A DNA stretch of 64,000 nucleotides from a virus. Location of the stretch: positions 186,001 to 250,000 of IMG/VR virus record IMGVR_UViG_3300033153_013547. The stretch is one strand, 5' to 3'. Within the stretch, counting starts at the first letter, position 1; each line of letters opens with the position of its first letter. Below are positions 42,621 to 51,300 of this stretch, one piece after another. The notes beneath the pieces are model-generated. The model ran no database searches. It was given only the letters and a program-made list of their open reading frames with translations, and was not told where the DNA came from. A program made the translations under genes and the position numbers.

Positions 42621-42931
42621 AAGCCATTTTCCTTGGAAACATTATATTCATCTTCATCTAAGAGTCCAATAGGCAAATATACATAGCCATACCTATTGAC
42701 CACATGACTACCACGACACATAAAAACATGTTCTTCTACATCATCATAGTCCATAAATACTGTCCACTGTTCCATCCCAGTTGTATCACCAAGATCCAGG
42801 GGTGTATCATGAACATTCATTACAATTTTCAACTTTGTTGCTGCCTTGGCACTGGCAAGCACAAATCCTATGGAAAGATTATTAGAATCCTCTGGAACTA
42901 TAAGAACAGGTCCTTGCGTAAGCATAAACAC
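42611..42931 (-). CDS. Hypothetical protein, 106 aa
   Basis: Start is probably GTG 42931 (AAAGGAAG about 9 nt upstream); ATG 42925 follows two codons later. Beta-rich sequence (GPVLIVPEDSNNLSIGFVLASA, WTVFMDYDDVEEHVFMCRG) suggests a compact fold. It is the first gene after a transcription terminator, so a promoter should lie between 42931 and about 43070, but none is clear. Confidence 0.55.
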   Translation of the reverse strand: MFMLTQGPVLIVPEDSNNLSIGFVLASAKAATKLKIVMNVHDTPLDLGDTTGMEQWTVFMDYDDVEEHVFMCRGSHVVNRYGYVYLPIGLLDEDEYNVSKENGLWK

Positions 42932-42965
42932 TACAAATACTTCCTTTAGATATATTCAGGCAAAT

Positions 42966-43002
42966 AAAAAAGGGATGGGCCGTTGACCTTCAGACCCATC
43001 CC
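42966..43002 (-). terminator. Rho-independent terminator
   Basis: On the minus strand GGGATGGG (complement of 42995-43002) pairs perfectly with CCCATCCC (complement of 42972-42979), with two more pairs possible inside the 15-nt loop. A run of six T follows directly (42966-42971). This is a strong intrinsic terminator for the gene at 43071-43505 and divides the minus-strand genes into at least two transcription units. Confidence 0.8.
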
Positions 43003-43070
43003 ACACGTATGGAGGAGGAGGAACAATTTTACTTGTCATATTACTATTAGTGCATTTTTAGCCAATTTTA

Positions 43071-43505
43071 TCAATCATGATGTCTGTAAAACACATTGAG
43101 AATAAAGCCTAACTGATCACAATAGCCCACCAGTGCTTTCAAACGTGAGGTAATAGCAGTAGCTTCTTCCATAGCATCATTTACTTCACTATACTCTTCT
43201 GCAAACATCAGATGAGCAGCACTTTTTCTATCAGTTACACTTGATCCTTCCATTTGTCCAACCATTGGATCAAATATGTTATTTTTCTTGATATTCAAAG
43301 CATCTAACAACCCATCCCAACGTCCATATTCATCTCTCAAAGCCAAGGATATCTCAGTAAATCTATTAAGCACTCTTTTCCTGCCAGCCTGTGTCATAAC
43401 ATCAGCACTATTCATGTCTTTAGTTATTTCTTGTAAAACCTCATGAAACTTGTCACACTGGCTTATGTGTTCTTTAATTCTATCTACTACTTCTTGTCCT
43501 GTCAT
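43071..43505 (-). CDS. Helical hypothetical protein, 144 aa
   Basis: Almost entirely helical (VVDRIKEHISQCDKFHEVLQ, FAEEYSEVNDAMEEATAITS), so probably a helical bundle or coiled coil. No membrane segment or motif. It is the last gene before the terminator at 42966-43002. Confidence 0.6.
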   Translation of the reverse strand: MTGQEVVDRIKEHISQCDKFHEVLQEITKDMNSADVMTQAGRKRVLNRFTEISLALRDEYGRWDGLLDALNIKKNNIFDPMVGQMEGSSVTDRKSAAHLMFAEEYSEVNDAMEEATAITSRLKALVGYCDQLGFILNVFYRHHD

Positions 43506-43522
43506 AATAATTTTCTCCTACT

Positions 43523-43687
43523 TTACTCTTGTGATGATATAATATTATCACACACTTTGGAAATGAGTAAATCTATCCTTTCCTTTATTCTATCTATTTC
43601 TGTTGTAAGATCATTGATTTTATCCTCAACAGTTACCAACCTATTTTCCAATTTGATAGGACTAGTTTCATAATTGAGAGTCATCAT
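43523..43687 (-). CDS. Small coiled-coil protein, 54 aa
   Basis: ATG 43687 is chosen (AGGAG 5 nt upstream). The protein is a single heptad helix (NRLVTVEDKINDLTTEIDRI, KERIDLLISKV). It overlaps the dNMP-kinase end slightly in a longer frame but not from this start. Function unknown. Confidence 0.5.
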   Translation of the reverse strand: MMTLNYETSPIKLENRLVTVEDKINDLTTEIDRIKERIDLLISKVCDNIISSQE

Positions 43688-43694
43688 ATATCTC

Positions 43695-44402
43695 CTACAC
43701 ATCATATGTCATTATTGCTGGTGATAGTGTTTTGAACAAAACTTTCTTTACTGCTCTATGGAGATCCTCAATAGTTCCATCATTGATCACCATAGCATCT
43801 ATACCTTCAATAGAATCAACAAGAGTCTCACTTGGATGACCATCATCATCAGACATCCCTGGTCTATACACTTTTAGAATAAAAGCACCAAATTTGTCAG
43901 CCAATAGTTTTCTCTCATAGGGAAACCTACAGTCTGATATTACAATTAGATCTTGTCTATCTTCTGCAATCCTATCTATTGTATATTGTAGCCACACATC
44001 CTGTCCAAATATTCTTCTAGTTATATCTCCCAACAGCTGTAACATTATCCTTGGCTTGTTACCTTCCATTACGGGAAATAGTCTATTATCAATTGTCACA
44101 AAAGCATTAGATGCATATATGTAATCAGCAATGTTCATGGCAATTTCAGGAACTGATTCACTACCCTTATACTGAATTGTTCCTACTATTTCATACACAT
44201 GCTGAATTATACTCACAGCCATAGACATCCTGTCTGTAGCTTTATAGCATTCATTGTTTGTTTGCAAAGCCAGTGTTATACTATTAGCCATTTCTTTTAG
44301 TTTAGCAGCAAACACATATTGTTTGAAACCCAAGCTAGACAGAGCATTAGCACATTCGTCCTTACCATGACGTTTTTTGCCTGTTATTGCTACTACGAAC
44401 AC
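43695..44402 (-). CDS. Deoxynucleoside monophosphate kinase, 235 aa
   Basis: P-loop kinase that phosphorylates dNMPs for phage DNA synthesis. The Walker A is GKKRHGKD at residues 8-15 and is followed by CANALSSLGF. LIVISDCRFPYE and a later VYRPGMSDDDGHPSE match the T4 gp1-like dNMP-kinase family, including the D-HPSE signature. Length (235) agrees with the family (about 240). It provides nucleotides to the replication genes encoded upstream. Confidence 0.82.
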   Translation of the reverse strand: MFVVAITGKKRHGKDECANALSSLGFKQYVFAAKLKEMANSITLALQTNNECYKATDRMSMAVSIIQHVYEIVGTIQYKGSESVPEIAMNIADYIYASNAFVTIDNRLFPVMEGNKPRIMLQLLGDITRRIFGQDVWLQYTIDRIAEDRQDLIVISDCRFPYERKLLADKFGAFILKVYRPGMSDDDGHPSETLVDSIEGIDAMVINDGTIEDLHRAVKKVLFKTLSPAIMTYDV

Positions 44403-44476
44403 CCTGCTGTCTCCTCTGATTTATCTTATCTTTATTTGATTCTACTGAATAATATAGATACACAAGACTTGTGGCT

Positions 44477-44776
44477 TCAATTAGACCACAACATTCTTGC
44501 CATAGCCTTTACTTCATCTATCAATTCTTTATTTTTTATACCTTCATCACCCAATGTTTCAACTGACATTTTCTCAGCAGCATCCTTCAATATTTCACCA
44601 AGATCATGTGCTAACTCGTCATTCTTTGACTTTTTGGCATAGCCAAATAATGCCAGCCAAGCAGCAGGATCTGAATATGGCTTCAAAACGAAACTTGTCT
44701 TATCCATGACATCTACTGCTTCTTTCATCAATGATGACGTTGGTATAATTCTATATTTATCTCTAAATCCAGGCAT
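44477..44776 (-). CDS. Hypothetical helical protein, 99 aa
   Basis: Helix-rich protein (SLMKEAVDVMDKTSFVLKP, AAWLALFGYAKKSKNDEL, LIDEVKAMARMLW). No known motif. It follows the AAA+ gene by 4 nt, and so may be its partner. A 13-nt palindrome lies at 44461-44473, just after its stop. Confidence 0.55.
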   Translation of the reverse strand: MPGFRDKYRIIPTSSLMKEAVDVMDKTSFVLKPYSDPAAWLALFGYAKKSKNDELAHDLGEILKDAAEKMSVETLGDEGIKNKELIDEVKAMARMLWSN

Positions 44777-44780
44777 TTAT

Positions 44781-46142
44781 CTATCCCTTCCTTTTAAATC
44801 CCATTGTAGCCACATGTTTCTGGAAATATTCCATAGATTGATTCATGGTGTCTTGATCTATTATTACTTTCTTTTTCTTGTTCTTGCTTTTAGCAAACTC
44901 TGTTATAACAGCAAAATCAATAATCTCTCTTAGCTGGGCACCAGTAAGGCCTGCTTCCACACATTCCTTAGCCAATTTATCCATATCAAAATTACATGTT
45001 GCTTGCTTATTGTCTTTTAGAAACAAATCAATCATATCTCTACATTGTTTCTCGTTAGGAGGCTTAAATTCTAACACTTTGTCAAAACGACCTGGTCTAT
45101 CCTTAAGTGCCTGATCAATAGACTCAAGGTTATTTGTTGTTGCTACAGTAACAACACATTTCTTGTCATTTAGTCCCTGCAAACATTGTAACATTTCAGA
45201 CAAGGGATCAGCATACCCACTACCTCTAGTTGGTATAGCCAAATCTATATCTTCCATAATCAACAAAGTAGGAGAAAGAGATTCTGCTGTTTTGTATATT
45301 TGTGATATGTGCTGAGGAGATGAAAGATCTGATCCATAAGCAAGAATTATTGTGCATTTGCCCATCAATTCTCTACATATAGCCATAATTGTCCTAGTCT
45401 TCCCTGTTCCTGGCATTCCATATAATATAGTGCCTCTACTTCTGGCAATTCCCATAGACTCAAACATATTGCCATTTGTTATAGGCTGAATGCAATTTAG
45501 CCTAAGCACGTTCTCTATTTCACGATCTATGATTACATCATCCCATGATGTTTCTTGAATACTTGATGAAGACACAAATTGTATGTTGGTGCCATTTTCA
45601 ATTCTCAAAAGCTGATCTTTGAATATGTTTCCATATTTTAGTTTGTGTTTTATAGATTTTGTAAATGCTTCAGCACTATCGTTATCAGCAGCAGTGATAT
45701 AATAATTACTGTTACTTCCCCCATTGCCATAAACTATCTTTACATTTCCATCAGTAATAAAAAACAAATCACCAGTCTCCATCTGACGATATTGATCAGG
45801 ACCTATCAATACATCAGAGAAATCCTTTCTGGTTGAAACACAAATATTGCTGTCATCATCATAATCATATGATTTGATGCTCTTTATCCTAAAAGTTCTT
45901 TTCTTATCAGCCACTATGTTAGTAAATCCATCATGCAAGACTTTCAATATAAACATCATGCTCAATGGATCAGATTGCACTGTAACTTCAATGAAATTTG
46001 CAGACTTTACTCCCAAAAACTTCTCCATATCCTCAGTCTGTTCATTGGTAGTTTCTTGAATAGGTAGCTTGTTGATGATACGTACAAACATTTTGATAAA
46101 TATATCTAAGAGCTTCCTTGTGACATTATCAGATGTTGACAT
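44781..46142 (-). CDS. AAA+ ATPase, 453 aa
   Basis: The C-terminal half is a classic AAA ATPase: Walker A GMPGTGKT at 242-249, Walker B LLIMEDID, sensor 1 VATTNN, arginine-finger region DRPGRFDK, and a helical lid with AGLTGAQLREIIDFA. It is closest in style to Cdc48/FtsH-type AAA proteins. The N-terminal 230 residues are an unrecognised substrate or adaptor domain. It may remodel protein complexes, for instance of the replisome or the virion. It does not lie next to the HslV-like gene, so a joint protease is not implied by position. Confidence 0.82.
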   Translation of the reverse strand: MSTSDNVTRKLLDIFIKMFVRIINKLPIQETTNEQTEDMEKFLGVKSANFIEVTVQSDPLSMMFILKVLHDGFTNIVADKKRTFRIKSIKSYDYDDDSNICVSTRKDFSDVLIGPDQYRQMETGDLFFITDGNVKIVYGNGGSNSNYYITAADNDSAEAFTKSIKHKLKYGNIFKDQLLRIENGTNIQFVSSSSIQETSWDDVIIDREIENVLRLNCIQPITNGNMFESMGIARSRGTILYGMPGTGKTRTIMAICRELMGKCTIILAYGSDLSSPQHISQIYKTAESLSPTLLIMEDIDLAIPTRGSGYADPLSEMLQCLQGLNDKKCVVTVATTNNLESIDQALKDRPGRFDKVLEFKPPNEKQCRDMIDLFLKDNKQATCNFDMDKLAKECVEAGLTGAQLREIIDFAVITEFAKSKNKKKKVIIDQDTMNQSMEYFQKHVATMGFKRKG

Positions 46143-46168
46143 ATTGTTATTTTACTCCTGGAAATTTA

Positions 46169-46549
46169 TTACAAATTACGATTACATTGAAGGGCTTTTA
46201 TGCCATATTTGCCAACCACAGCAAATCCAAACAATAACCTAAGATTAGTTGCAATCATAATATCTCTTGAAAAATATGATGTACTACTTTGCCAATTGTC
46301 AAAGTTCATTACAACATCTTTACGTACAAAAACAATTATTTCATCTTTTTTTTTGCCCTTTATAAAGATATAATCCTTGGTGCTTACAACACCAACAACT
46401 AGAAACATATCAAGAGCAATTGAAATATCATCAGTATGTTCTGTTGCCTTTTTAGGAAAAGAACCTGGTGGTCCAGGAGATCTTTTTAGTGATTCTATAA
46501 CCCCAGGTAAGGTGATTTTAGAACCTGCTTTTAGTATAACTTCCATCAT
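46169..46549 (-). CDS. Hypothetical protein, 126 aa
   Basis: Begins MEVILKAGSKITLPGVIESL and contains a helical/strand part DISIALDMFLVVGVVSTKDY and KKDEIIVFVRKDVVMNF. A basic, compact small protein without known motifs. It overlaps the next gene upstream by 4 nt, and precedes the AAA+ gene, so it is a candidate partner of it. Confidence 0.55.
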   Translation of the reverse strand: MMEVILKAGSKITLPGVIESLKRSPGPPGSFPKKATEHTDDISIALDMFLVVGVVSTKDYIFIKGKKKDEIIVFVRKDVVMNFDNWQSSTSYFSRDIMIATNLRLLFGFAVVGKYGIKALQCNRNL

Positions 46550-47253
46550 GCATGCCTATCACTTACATAAAACTCAATCACTTTATCCACTGGTAATTTT
46601 ACTATATGTCTCTTGAGAATTGGAGAATCATTGTGAGGATCAGTGGGCACAGCAGCCACCAAAGAATCCATATCTACCTTTATATCTGCTATATGAACAC
46701 CACCAGTGCCTGCATCTCCAGCCTTGACATAGGCATCATAAATATCAGGATGACTGCTCAAGTCAGGCTCAAAACCTATGTGTGATGATTGTGTTCTATA
46801 TTCTATATCATAACCAGCAGTAACAACAGCATAAACTGCATTGCCACCAAATCTACTAGTGCTTCTAAAAGCAACAGACCCCACTATGTGAGTCTCTTGA
46901 CCCTTAGACGTATGCACAATAAGCAGACACTGCTTGTCCACAAACTGCAAGTCTGCATTGTTATGTAATTTGATAGTGGTCTTGTTAGGAATAAAGCATC
47001 TATATCTCATATCATACAAATCTGCCATTACATTGTTGTCAACATGTTTAGGTCTTACATCAAAATAGAATAACCATGATTCATCATCATAATATATTCC
47101 ACATTCTATGATATGATCTGTACACAATTGCATATCATAATATAGTTCAACTTGTCTTGTTGGAACAGTAGATTCTTCTGAGTCATTGATGGAGACCATT
47201 ATGTCTTTATCACTGGGTCTCAGAGACACTTTGTGCAAATTATCATGAGGCAT
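46546..47253 (-). CDS. Hypothetical protein, 235 aa
   Basis: Beta-rich throughout (VELYYDMQLCTDHIIECGIY, WLFYFDVRPK, CLLIVHTSKGQETHIVGSVA) with no membrane helix. It overlaps both neighbours by a few bases. The family is unknown; the run 46169-47794 leading to the AAA+ ATPase looks like one functional unit. Confidence 0.6.
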   Translation of the reverse strand: MPHDNLHKVSLRPSDKDIMVSINDSEESTVPTRQVELYYDMQLCTDHIIECGIYYDDESWLFYFDVRPKHVDNNVMADLYDMRYRCFIPNKTTIKLHNNADLQFVDKQCLLIVHTSKGQETHIVGSVAFRSTSRFGGNAVYAVVTAGYDIEYRTQSSHIGFEPDLSSHPDIYDAYVKAGDAGTGGVHIADIKVDMDSLVAAVPTDPHNDSPILKRHIVKLPVDKVIEFYVSDRHA

Positions 47254-47695
47254 AATAATTATCCTTTTCCATCCAGTAATAAATGCTGGACCAACTGGTA
47301 ACTAACCAGTCTCTATCAAGGTTATATTTTAGTCTATTTAGCACCACACTGAAACTTCCAAATCCTATGATCATGCCAGGCTTTAGCCTTTTATTGCCAC
47401 ATGAGTAGACTATTCCTTCATAACAGTCATTATTTCCAAACTTATAAGCCAATGTGTGTATTACTACATGAGATTTTGTCATAGGAACAGAATATTCTAC
47501 ATCCACCGTGCCATTATCCAATACTTTTAGCGTTTCTTTATCAACAGAGGAATCCTCAGGCAAAACTGATACCATATCTGATTCTTCTCTAAACAGTTTC
47601 TGCCTCTCACGTGTTAGCAAAGGAATAACTATTATGTTATCTCCAAAAGCCTTGATCTCACCAAAATTTTTTATGATCAGTTTTTTATTCTTCAT
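47243..47695 (-). CDS. Possible divergent GroES-like protein, 150 aa
   Basis: ATG 47695 (or 47701) is preferred; the frame further upstream lies inside the next gene. FGDNIIVIPLL, a long insert, then YEGIVYSCGNKRLKPGMIIGFGS and a last strand near SWSSIYYW follow the cpn10 layout (opening strand, mobile loop, G-V/I..G....PG..I.FG). If correct, this is a fourth GroES-like protein here, with an enlarged loop. Sequence similarity is weak, so this is a suggestion only. Confidence 0.4.
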   Translation of the reverse strand: MKNKKLIIKNFGEIKAFGDNIIVIPLLTRERQKLFREESDMVSVLPEDSSVDKETLKVLDNGTVDVEYSVPMTKSHVVIHTLAYKFGNNDCYEGIVYSCGNKRLKPGMIIGFGSFSVVLNRLKYNLDRDWLVTSWSSIYYWMEKDNYYAS

Positions 47696-48266
47696 CTTCA
47701 TTCCAGGGCACAAAATCCGCAGGATTGTCACGACGGTTCCATGCTCTTGCAGCTTCCATAGATGTCTTATGACAACCATTGGTACACAAACCACAATCCA
47801 TACATTCTATCCATGCGAAGGCAACCCCTTCCACATCTCTATCTGTGGACATTATTCTTTGTGAACCACAACAAGGGCATTGTTTTATAACAGCAGGCAA
47901 ATCTACTTCTACAGGTTCAGGGCAAAAACACTCAATCAACTTAGAATCAGCTTGATCTAATATTTTCCCAAAATTATCGCCCGAGAAAGAGATTCTAAAT
48001 GCTCTGCCGCTAGCGTCTTTAGCAATTCTATAACTCTTGTTTTTGTCATAATAAAGATTGATTGTTGCATTAATCACAGCATCAGTAGGATACATAACCC
48101 TCAAAGTAGCATACCAATGATCAGATAACATTTTACGATAACGAAGGAGATGGTGAGTAGGAAATGGATCACCCTCATTAACAAACTTCATCCATCTTTC
48201 AGATTTTATTTTCTCCTTACTAAAGGTAAGGGAAAATTCATCCATTCTATCTGTCCAAATCTTCAT
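47685..48266 (-). CDS. Protein with Lar-type zinc ribbon, 193 aa
   Basis: The C-terminal 60 residues read CPCCGSQRIMS, then WIECMDCGLCT, then TSMEAARAWNRR: two zinc-knuckle pairs followed by the 'A..WN.R' end typical of Lar-family restriction-alleviation proteins. The N-terminal 120 residues are unrecognised and beta/alpha mixed. Lar of the Rac prophage alleviates type I restriction; whether this one does is unknown, but the theme fits the methyltransferase island. Confidence 0.6.
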   Translation of the reverse strand: MKIWTDRMDEFSLTFSKEKIKSERWMKFVNEGDPFPTHHLLRYRKMLSDHWYATLRVMYPTDAVINATINLYYDKNKSYRIAKDASGRAFRISFSGDNFGKILDQADSKLIECFCPEPVEVDLPAVIKQCPCCGSQRIMSTDRDVEGVAFAWIECMDCGLCTNGCHKTSMEAARAWNRRDNPADFVPWNEDEE

Positions 48267-48311
48267 GTTGCTCTCCTTTTATATGCCTACTATTCCCACA
48301 CCATTAAAAAA

Positions 48312-48551
48312 CTATATTGGCCACTGCCCTGCATCTTTCAACTCAATCATTATGTCTTCTAACCCTGACCAAAAGTATTCCATCAAAACATCTCCAAGAC
48401 ACTCTCCTATATGCTCCAGATCATCTTGTGTGATAACAATACCACGAAATCCACCAGACTCGTGGGTGGGCATACGTGTTATAACCCCATAGACATCTTC
48501 AGCTGATAATTTTACAACAACAACGGGCTCAACTTTTTCTTTGCTTACCAT
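48312..48551 (-). CDS. Hypothetical protein, 79 aa
   Basis: ATG 48551 has GAGGAA 6 nt upstream and is preferred over an in-frame start at 48581. A strand VEPVVVVKLSAEDVYGVI, then VITQDDLEHIGECLGDVLME with strong helical pattern. Acidic, no motif. 30 nt after the primase stop. Confidence 0.55.
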   Translation of the reverse strand: MVSKEKVEPVVVVKLSAEDVYGVITRMPTHESGGFRGIVITQDDLEHIGECLGDVLMEYFWSGLEDIMIELKDAGQWPI

Positions 48552-48581
48552 TTTATTCCTCACTGTAATTATAGGACTCAA

Positions 48582-49541
48582 CTAAAACCCCAACAGTTCC
48601 TTGACTTCCTTCAGACTAAATTCATCAGGATCCATACCATATGGGGTGTCAATAATAGTGGTTACACCCCTATATCCTACACTATTCATCATAGTCAAAA
48701 ACCTTGTTGCCATATCATCTCCGCCTTCATCTCCATCTCTAAAGCACAAGATATGATCAAATGAAGATAAGAGCTGAGCTTGTATAAAACTTATTGACTT
48801 ACCCATGGAAGCTACTGCCTGAATTCCATATTCAAACATTTTCATAACCTTGAACTCACCTTCCACAAGCACAATATATGATGAATCATCTATGTTGCTG
48901 TAATTGAATAATATTCTTGACTTACTGACACCAGAGGGAACTGTCACATATTTACTGTGTGCTTTACCTGATATATCTCTCAACTTAAACATAACAGGAT
49001 CACCCACACAATTAAATACAGGAATAACAACCCTATCACGAAAGATGCCATAAGGCTTGCCCATAGCTATCTGAAAAAACTTGAGAGTATATGGATTGAA
49101 ATCTCTATATGTATTGATAGACATACAATGCTCTCTATATGCCACTCTTAGATCATGCACTATCTGAGGATTTGCTGTAAATTCTTCTCCATCTCCAAAA
49201 CCAACTAAAGGATGTTGTTGAGAATGATATTTATTAGGAATCTTTCTACCCAAAAGTCCTTCAAGTTTTTTCTTTGCAGCAGCAATGTCACAATGTTCTA
49301 CAAGTGATATGAGCTGGGCAATACTACCCCCTGCTTGACATTTTGTGTGACATATGTACACAAGCTTCTGGTAATTTACATTGAGAGCTTGTGGATTGGT
49401 TCCTCCATGGATTGGGCAAGAGGAGTAAATTTCATGCCTTGCTGGATTGACTCTTACATTTATAGCTCCATATCCACTGAGTAACTCTACAATAACATCA
49501 CAGCTTGATCTACTCTCATTACTGGATGTTTTGTTGCTCAT
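48582..49541 (-). CDS. DnaG-type DNA primase, 319 aa
   Basis: Makes RNA primers for phage DNA replication. An N-terminal zinc-binding region (YSSCPIHGG, then YICHTKCQAGG) is followed by a TOPRIM domain: VEGEFKVMKMFEYG with the catalytic Glu, and CFRDGDEGGD with the Asp pair, ending DPDEFSLKE. ATG 49541 is taken because the earlier frame start overlaps the previous gene; binding-site quality is poor for both. It is shorter than bacterial DnaG (about 580) and lacks a helicase-binding C-terminal domain; no DnaB-type helicase is visible in the window. Confidence 0.85.
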   Translation of the reverse strand: MSNKTSSNESRSSCDVIVELLSGYGAINVRVNPARHEIYSSCPIHGGTNPQALNVNYQKLVYICHTKCQAGGSIAQLISLVEHCDIAAAKKKLEGLLGRKIPNKYHSQQHPLVGFGDGEEFTANPQIVHDLRVAYREHCMSINTYRDFNPYTLKFFQIAMGKPYGIFRDRVVIPVFNCVGDPVMFKLRDISGKAHSKYVTVPSGVSKSRILFNYSNIDDSSYIVLVEGEFKVMKMFEYGIQAVASMGKSISFIQAQLLSSFDHILCFRDGDEGGDDMATRFLTMMNSVGYRGVTTIIDTPYGMDPDEFSLKEVKELLGF

Positions 49542-49554
49542 ATTTTGCTCATCA

Positions 49555-50562
49555 CTACATCTCAAAACAGGATGTGGCTTGTTTCCCTGACTCAATAGCA
49601 GAATAAATTGTTTTATATTTTTCTATACACTTATTATAGCCAAAATTGTTAATCACATGATCAAAGATTTTGCTATAATTCATAGCAGTTGTCATACATT
49701 TCTTATACGACAATCCTGCTTGCTCAATCAATGATAGAATATTAGCATCAGGATTCTTCCGATTCTTACGCATGATAGCATCAGCTATGTACATAGAAGA
49801 TATTTCTGTTACAGCATCACCCAATGTACGCATTTCACTGGTACTTATATTGGGTGGATTGAAGTCACTATTGTACAGTAACTCCCAACTATTAGGAATT
49901 ACTGGTGCAACTTTACCAGTACTATAGTTGGGTATCAAAACAGGCACCTTAGAAGCCAAACATGCTAAAACTTTGATACCTGATGTTATAACACAAGCAC
50001 TTTTCTTTGCTACAAGATTGATTAGTGGCACAATAGGTGCTATCTTTAGTATTTCTGGAGGCATCTTCTCTTTGATCACAAGTTGATTCATCTCATCAAC
50101 TCTATCAAAAGGTACCATCAATATCATTGACATATTCATGCTCAGAAAAAATCTGACTGTTGATAGAGCAAGCCTACAGGCAGCAAGAGGGTTTTGGTGT
50201 TCTATCATTACTACCGTGCCACAATAGGACCTTTTTTCTGTTATAACACAAGGAGGAGCTCTAGGTATTCCATACTTTCTGGATAAAACCAGTGAGTGAC
50301 ATATTGTATTTTCAGGATGTAAATTCAGTGCTTGCTTGCATTCTTTGTCTGAATACACACTCCAAAGTACTTTATGATCCTTGAGAATATCTTTATCAAA
50401 AAGATATCCATGATAGTGCAAAACACCTGATCCATGCTCTGAAAAATTGTCTAAATGAACCAATTCTGACATATTGCCATTAGTCAATTGCAGAGCATGG
50501 AATACTGAATCCTCAGTTGAATAGACATCCTGTTTATTCAATACTTGTAAAACTTTACTCAT
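49555..50562 (-). CDS. Hypothetical protein, possible GT-B-like fold, 335 aa
   Basis: The middle part has Rossmann-like segments (GTVVMIEHQNPLAACRLALS; ACVITSGIKVLACLASKVPV followed by LIPNYS), which resemble the second half of GT-B glycosyltransferases. The C-terminal 80 residues are helical. No catalytic residues can be named. It lies between primase and the polymerase genes, so a replication-related role is equally possible. Confidence 0.45.
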   Translation of the reverse strand: MSKVLQVLNKQDVYSTEDSVFHALQLTNGNMSELVHLDNFSEHGSGVLHYHGYLFDKDILKDHKVLWSVYSDKECKQALNLHPENTICHSLVLSRKYGIPRAPPCVITEKRSYCGTVVMIEHQNPLAACRLALSTVRFFLSMNMSMILMVPFDRVDEMNQLVIKEKMPPEILKIAPIVPLINLVAKKSACVITSGIKVLACLASKVPVLIPNYSTGKVAPVIPNSWELLYNSDFNPPNISTSEMRTLGDAVTEISSMYIADAIMRKNRKNPDANILSLIEQAGLSYKKCMTTAMNYSKIFDHVINNFGYNKCIEKYKTIYSAIESGKQATSCFEM

Positions 50563-51007
50563 CGACCTGCAAGCCTAAGTCCTTATCAAGTTGTGCCATT
50601 GATCTCTTATATGCTGCTTCTGTATATGAAGATGACCACCCATAGCGTGCTCCAAATCTCATCAGAAAACTGGCAGCTCTTTTCATGGCAGTAATCCTCT
50701 GAGTTGGTGCCATAGTTACATCAACCTGCATGGCATCAATGATTACCATAGCCACATGCAATGGATCATCTTTGCCAAAGATCTCTTCGTCCCTTTCTCT
50801 TATACGTTGTTCTATTTCTGCTAACTGCTTGTAAGTGATCTGATCACCTGGCTTGATGTGTGGCTTGATATGTGGAGGAATAAGTTCCTCTGGAACCATA
50901 TCATTTTCACTAGGCTTGGCATCTACTTCCTCAGCAGGCTGTTCCCTTTTGTCCTCTACCACAACTTCTTCAATTACTGCCTCTTCAATCAATTTTTCAT
51001 CACTCAT
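50555..51007 (-). CDS. Hypothetical protein with acidic N-terminus, 150 aa
   Basis: The first 45 residues are highly acidic and low complexity (EEAVIEEVVVEDKREQPAEE), probably disordered. The C-terminal 90 residues are helical (YKQLAEIEQRIRERDEEIFG, ITAMKRAASFLMRFGARYGW). No family recognised. Overlaps the downstream gene by 8 nt. Confidence 0.55.
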   Translation of the reverse strand: MSDEKLIEEAVIEEVVVEDKREQPAEEVDAKPSENDMVPEELIPPHIKPHIKPGDQITYKQLAEIEQRIRERDEEIFGKDDPLHVAMVIIDAMQVDVTMAPTQRITAMKRAASFLMRFGARYGWSSSYTEAAYKRSMAQLDKDLGLQVDE

Positions 51008-51048
51008 ACGTTCAAATACCTCCGTCTATTTATCAAACAATATCATAG

Positions 51049-51300
51049 TTAATGTTGCAATGTAGCAATAACACTCACTATATGATCGAATTTTACATAA
51101 TAATATCGATCAATAACCGTAGGTTTGGTGACATCAAACATCGATCCACAGATATCTCTTCTGTCTTTCATTTGATGAACCAATTCTTCTACTTCATGAG
51201 AAGATATGTTCTCTAAATCTATTACATGTAACTCCCCATGAATTTCCACTTTTATTTCAACATCATAGAAATCATCATCTCTAAAATTCAGTTCTTTCAT
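51049..51300 (-). CDS. Hypothetical protein, 83 aa
   Basis: Small acidic alpha/beta protein (FYDVEIKVEIHGELHVIDLE, then SHEVEELVHQMKDR, then YYVKFDHIVSVIATLQ). It overlaps the C-terminal polymerase gene by ATGA and so is cotranslated with it. Function unknown. Confidence 0.55.
   Translation of the reverse strand: MKELNFRDDDFYDVEIKVEIHGELHVIDLENISSHEVEELVHQMKDRRDICGSMFDVTKPTVIDRYYYVKFDHIVSVIATLQH

Noticed and set aside
44781-46142. AAA+ protein as the unfoldase partner of the HslV-like hydrolase
   Set aside because: It is 20 kb away and lacks recognisable HslU-specific features; the link would be speculation.
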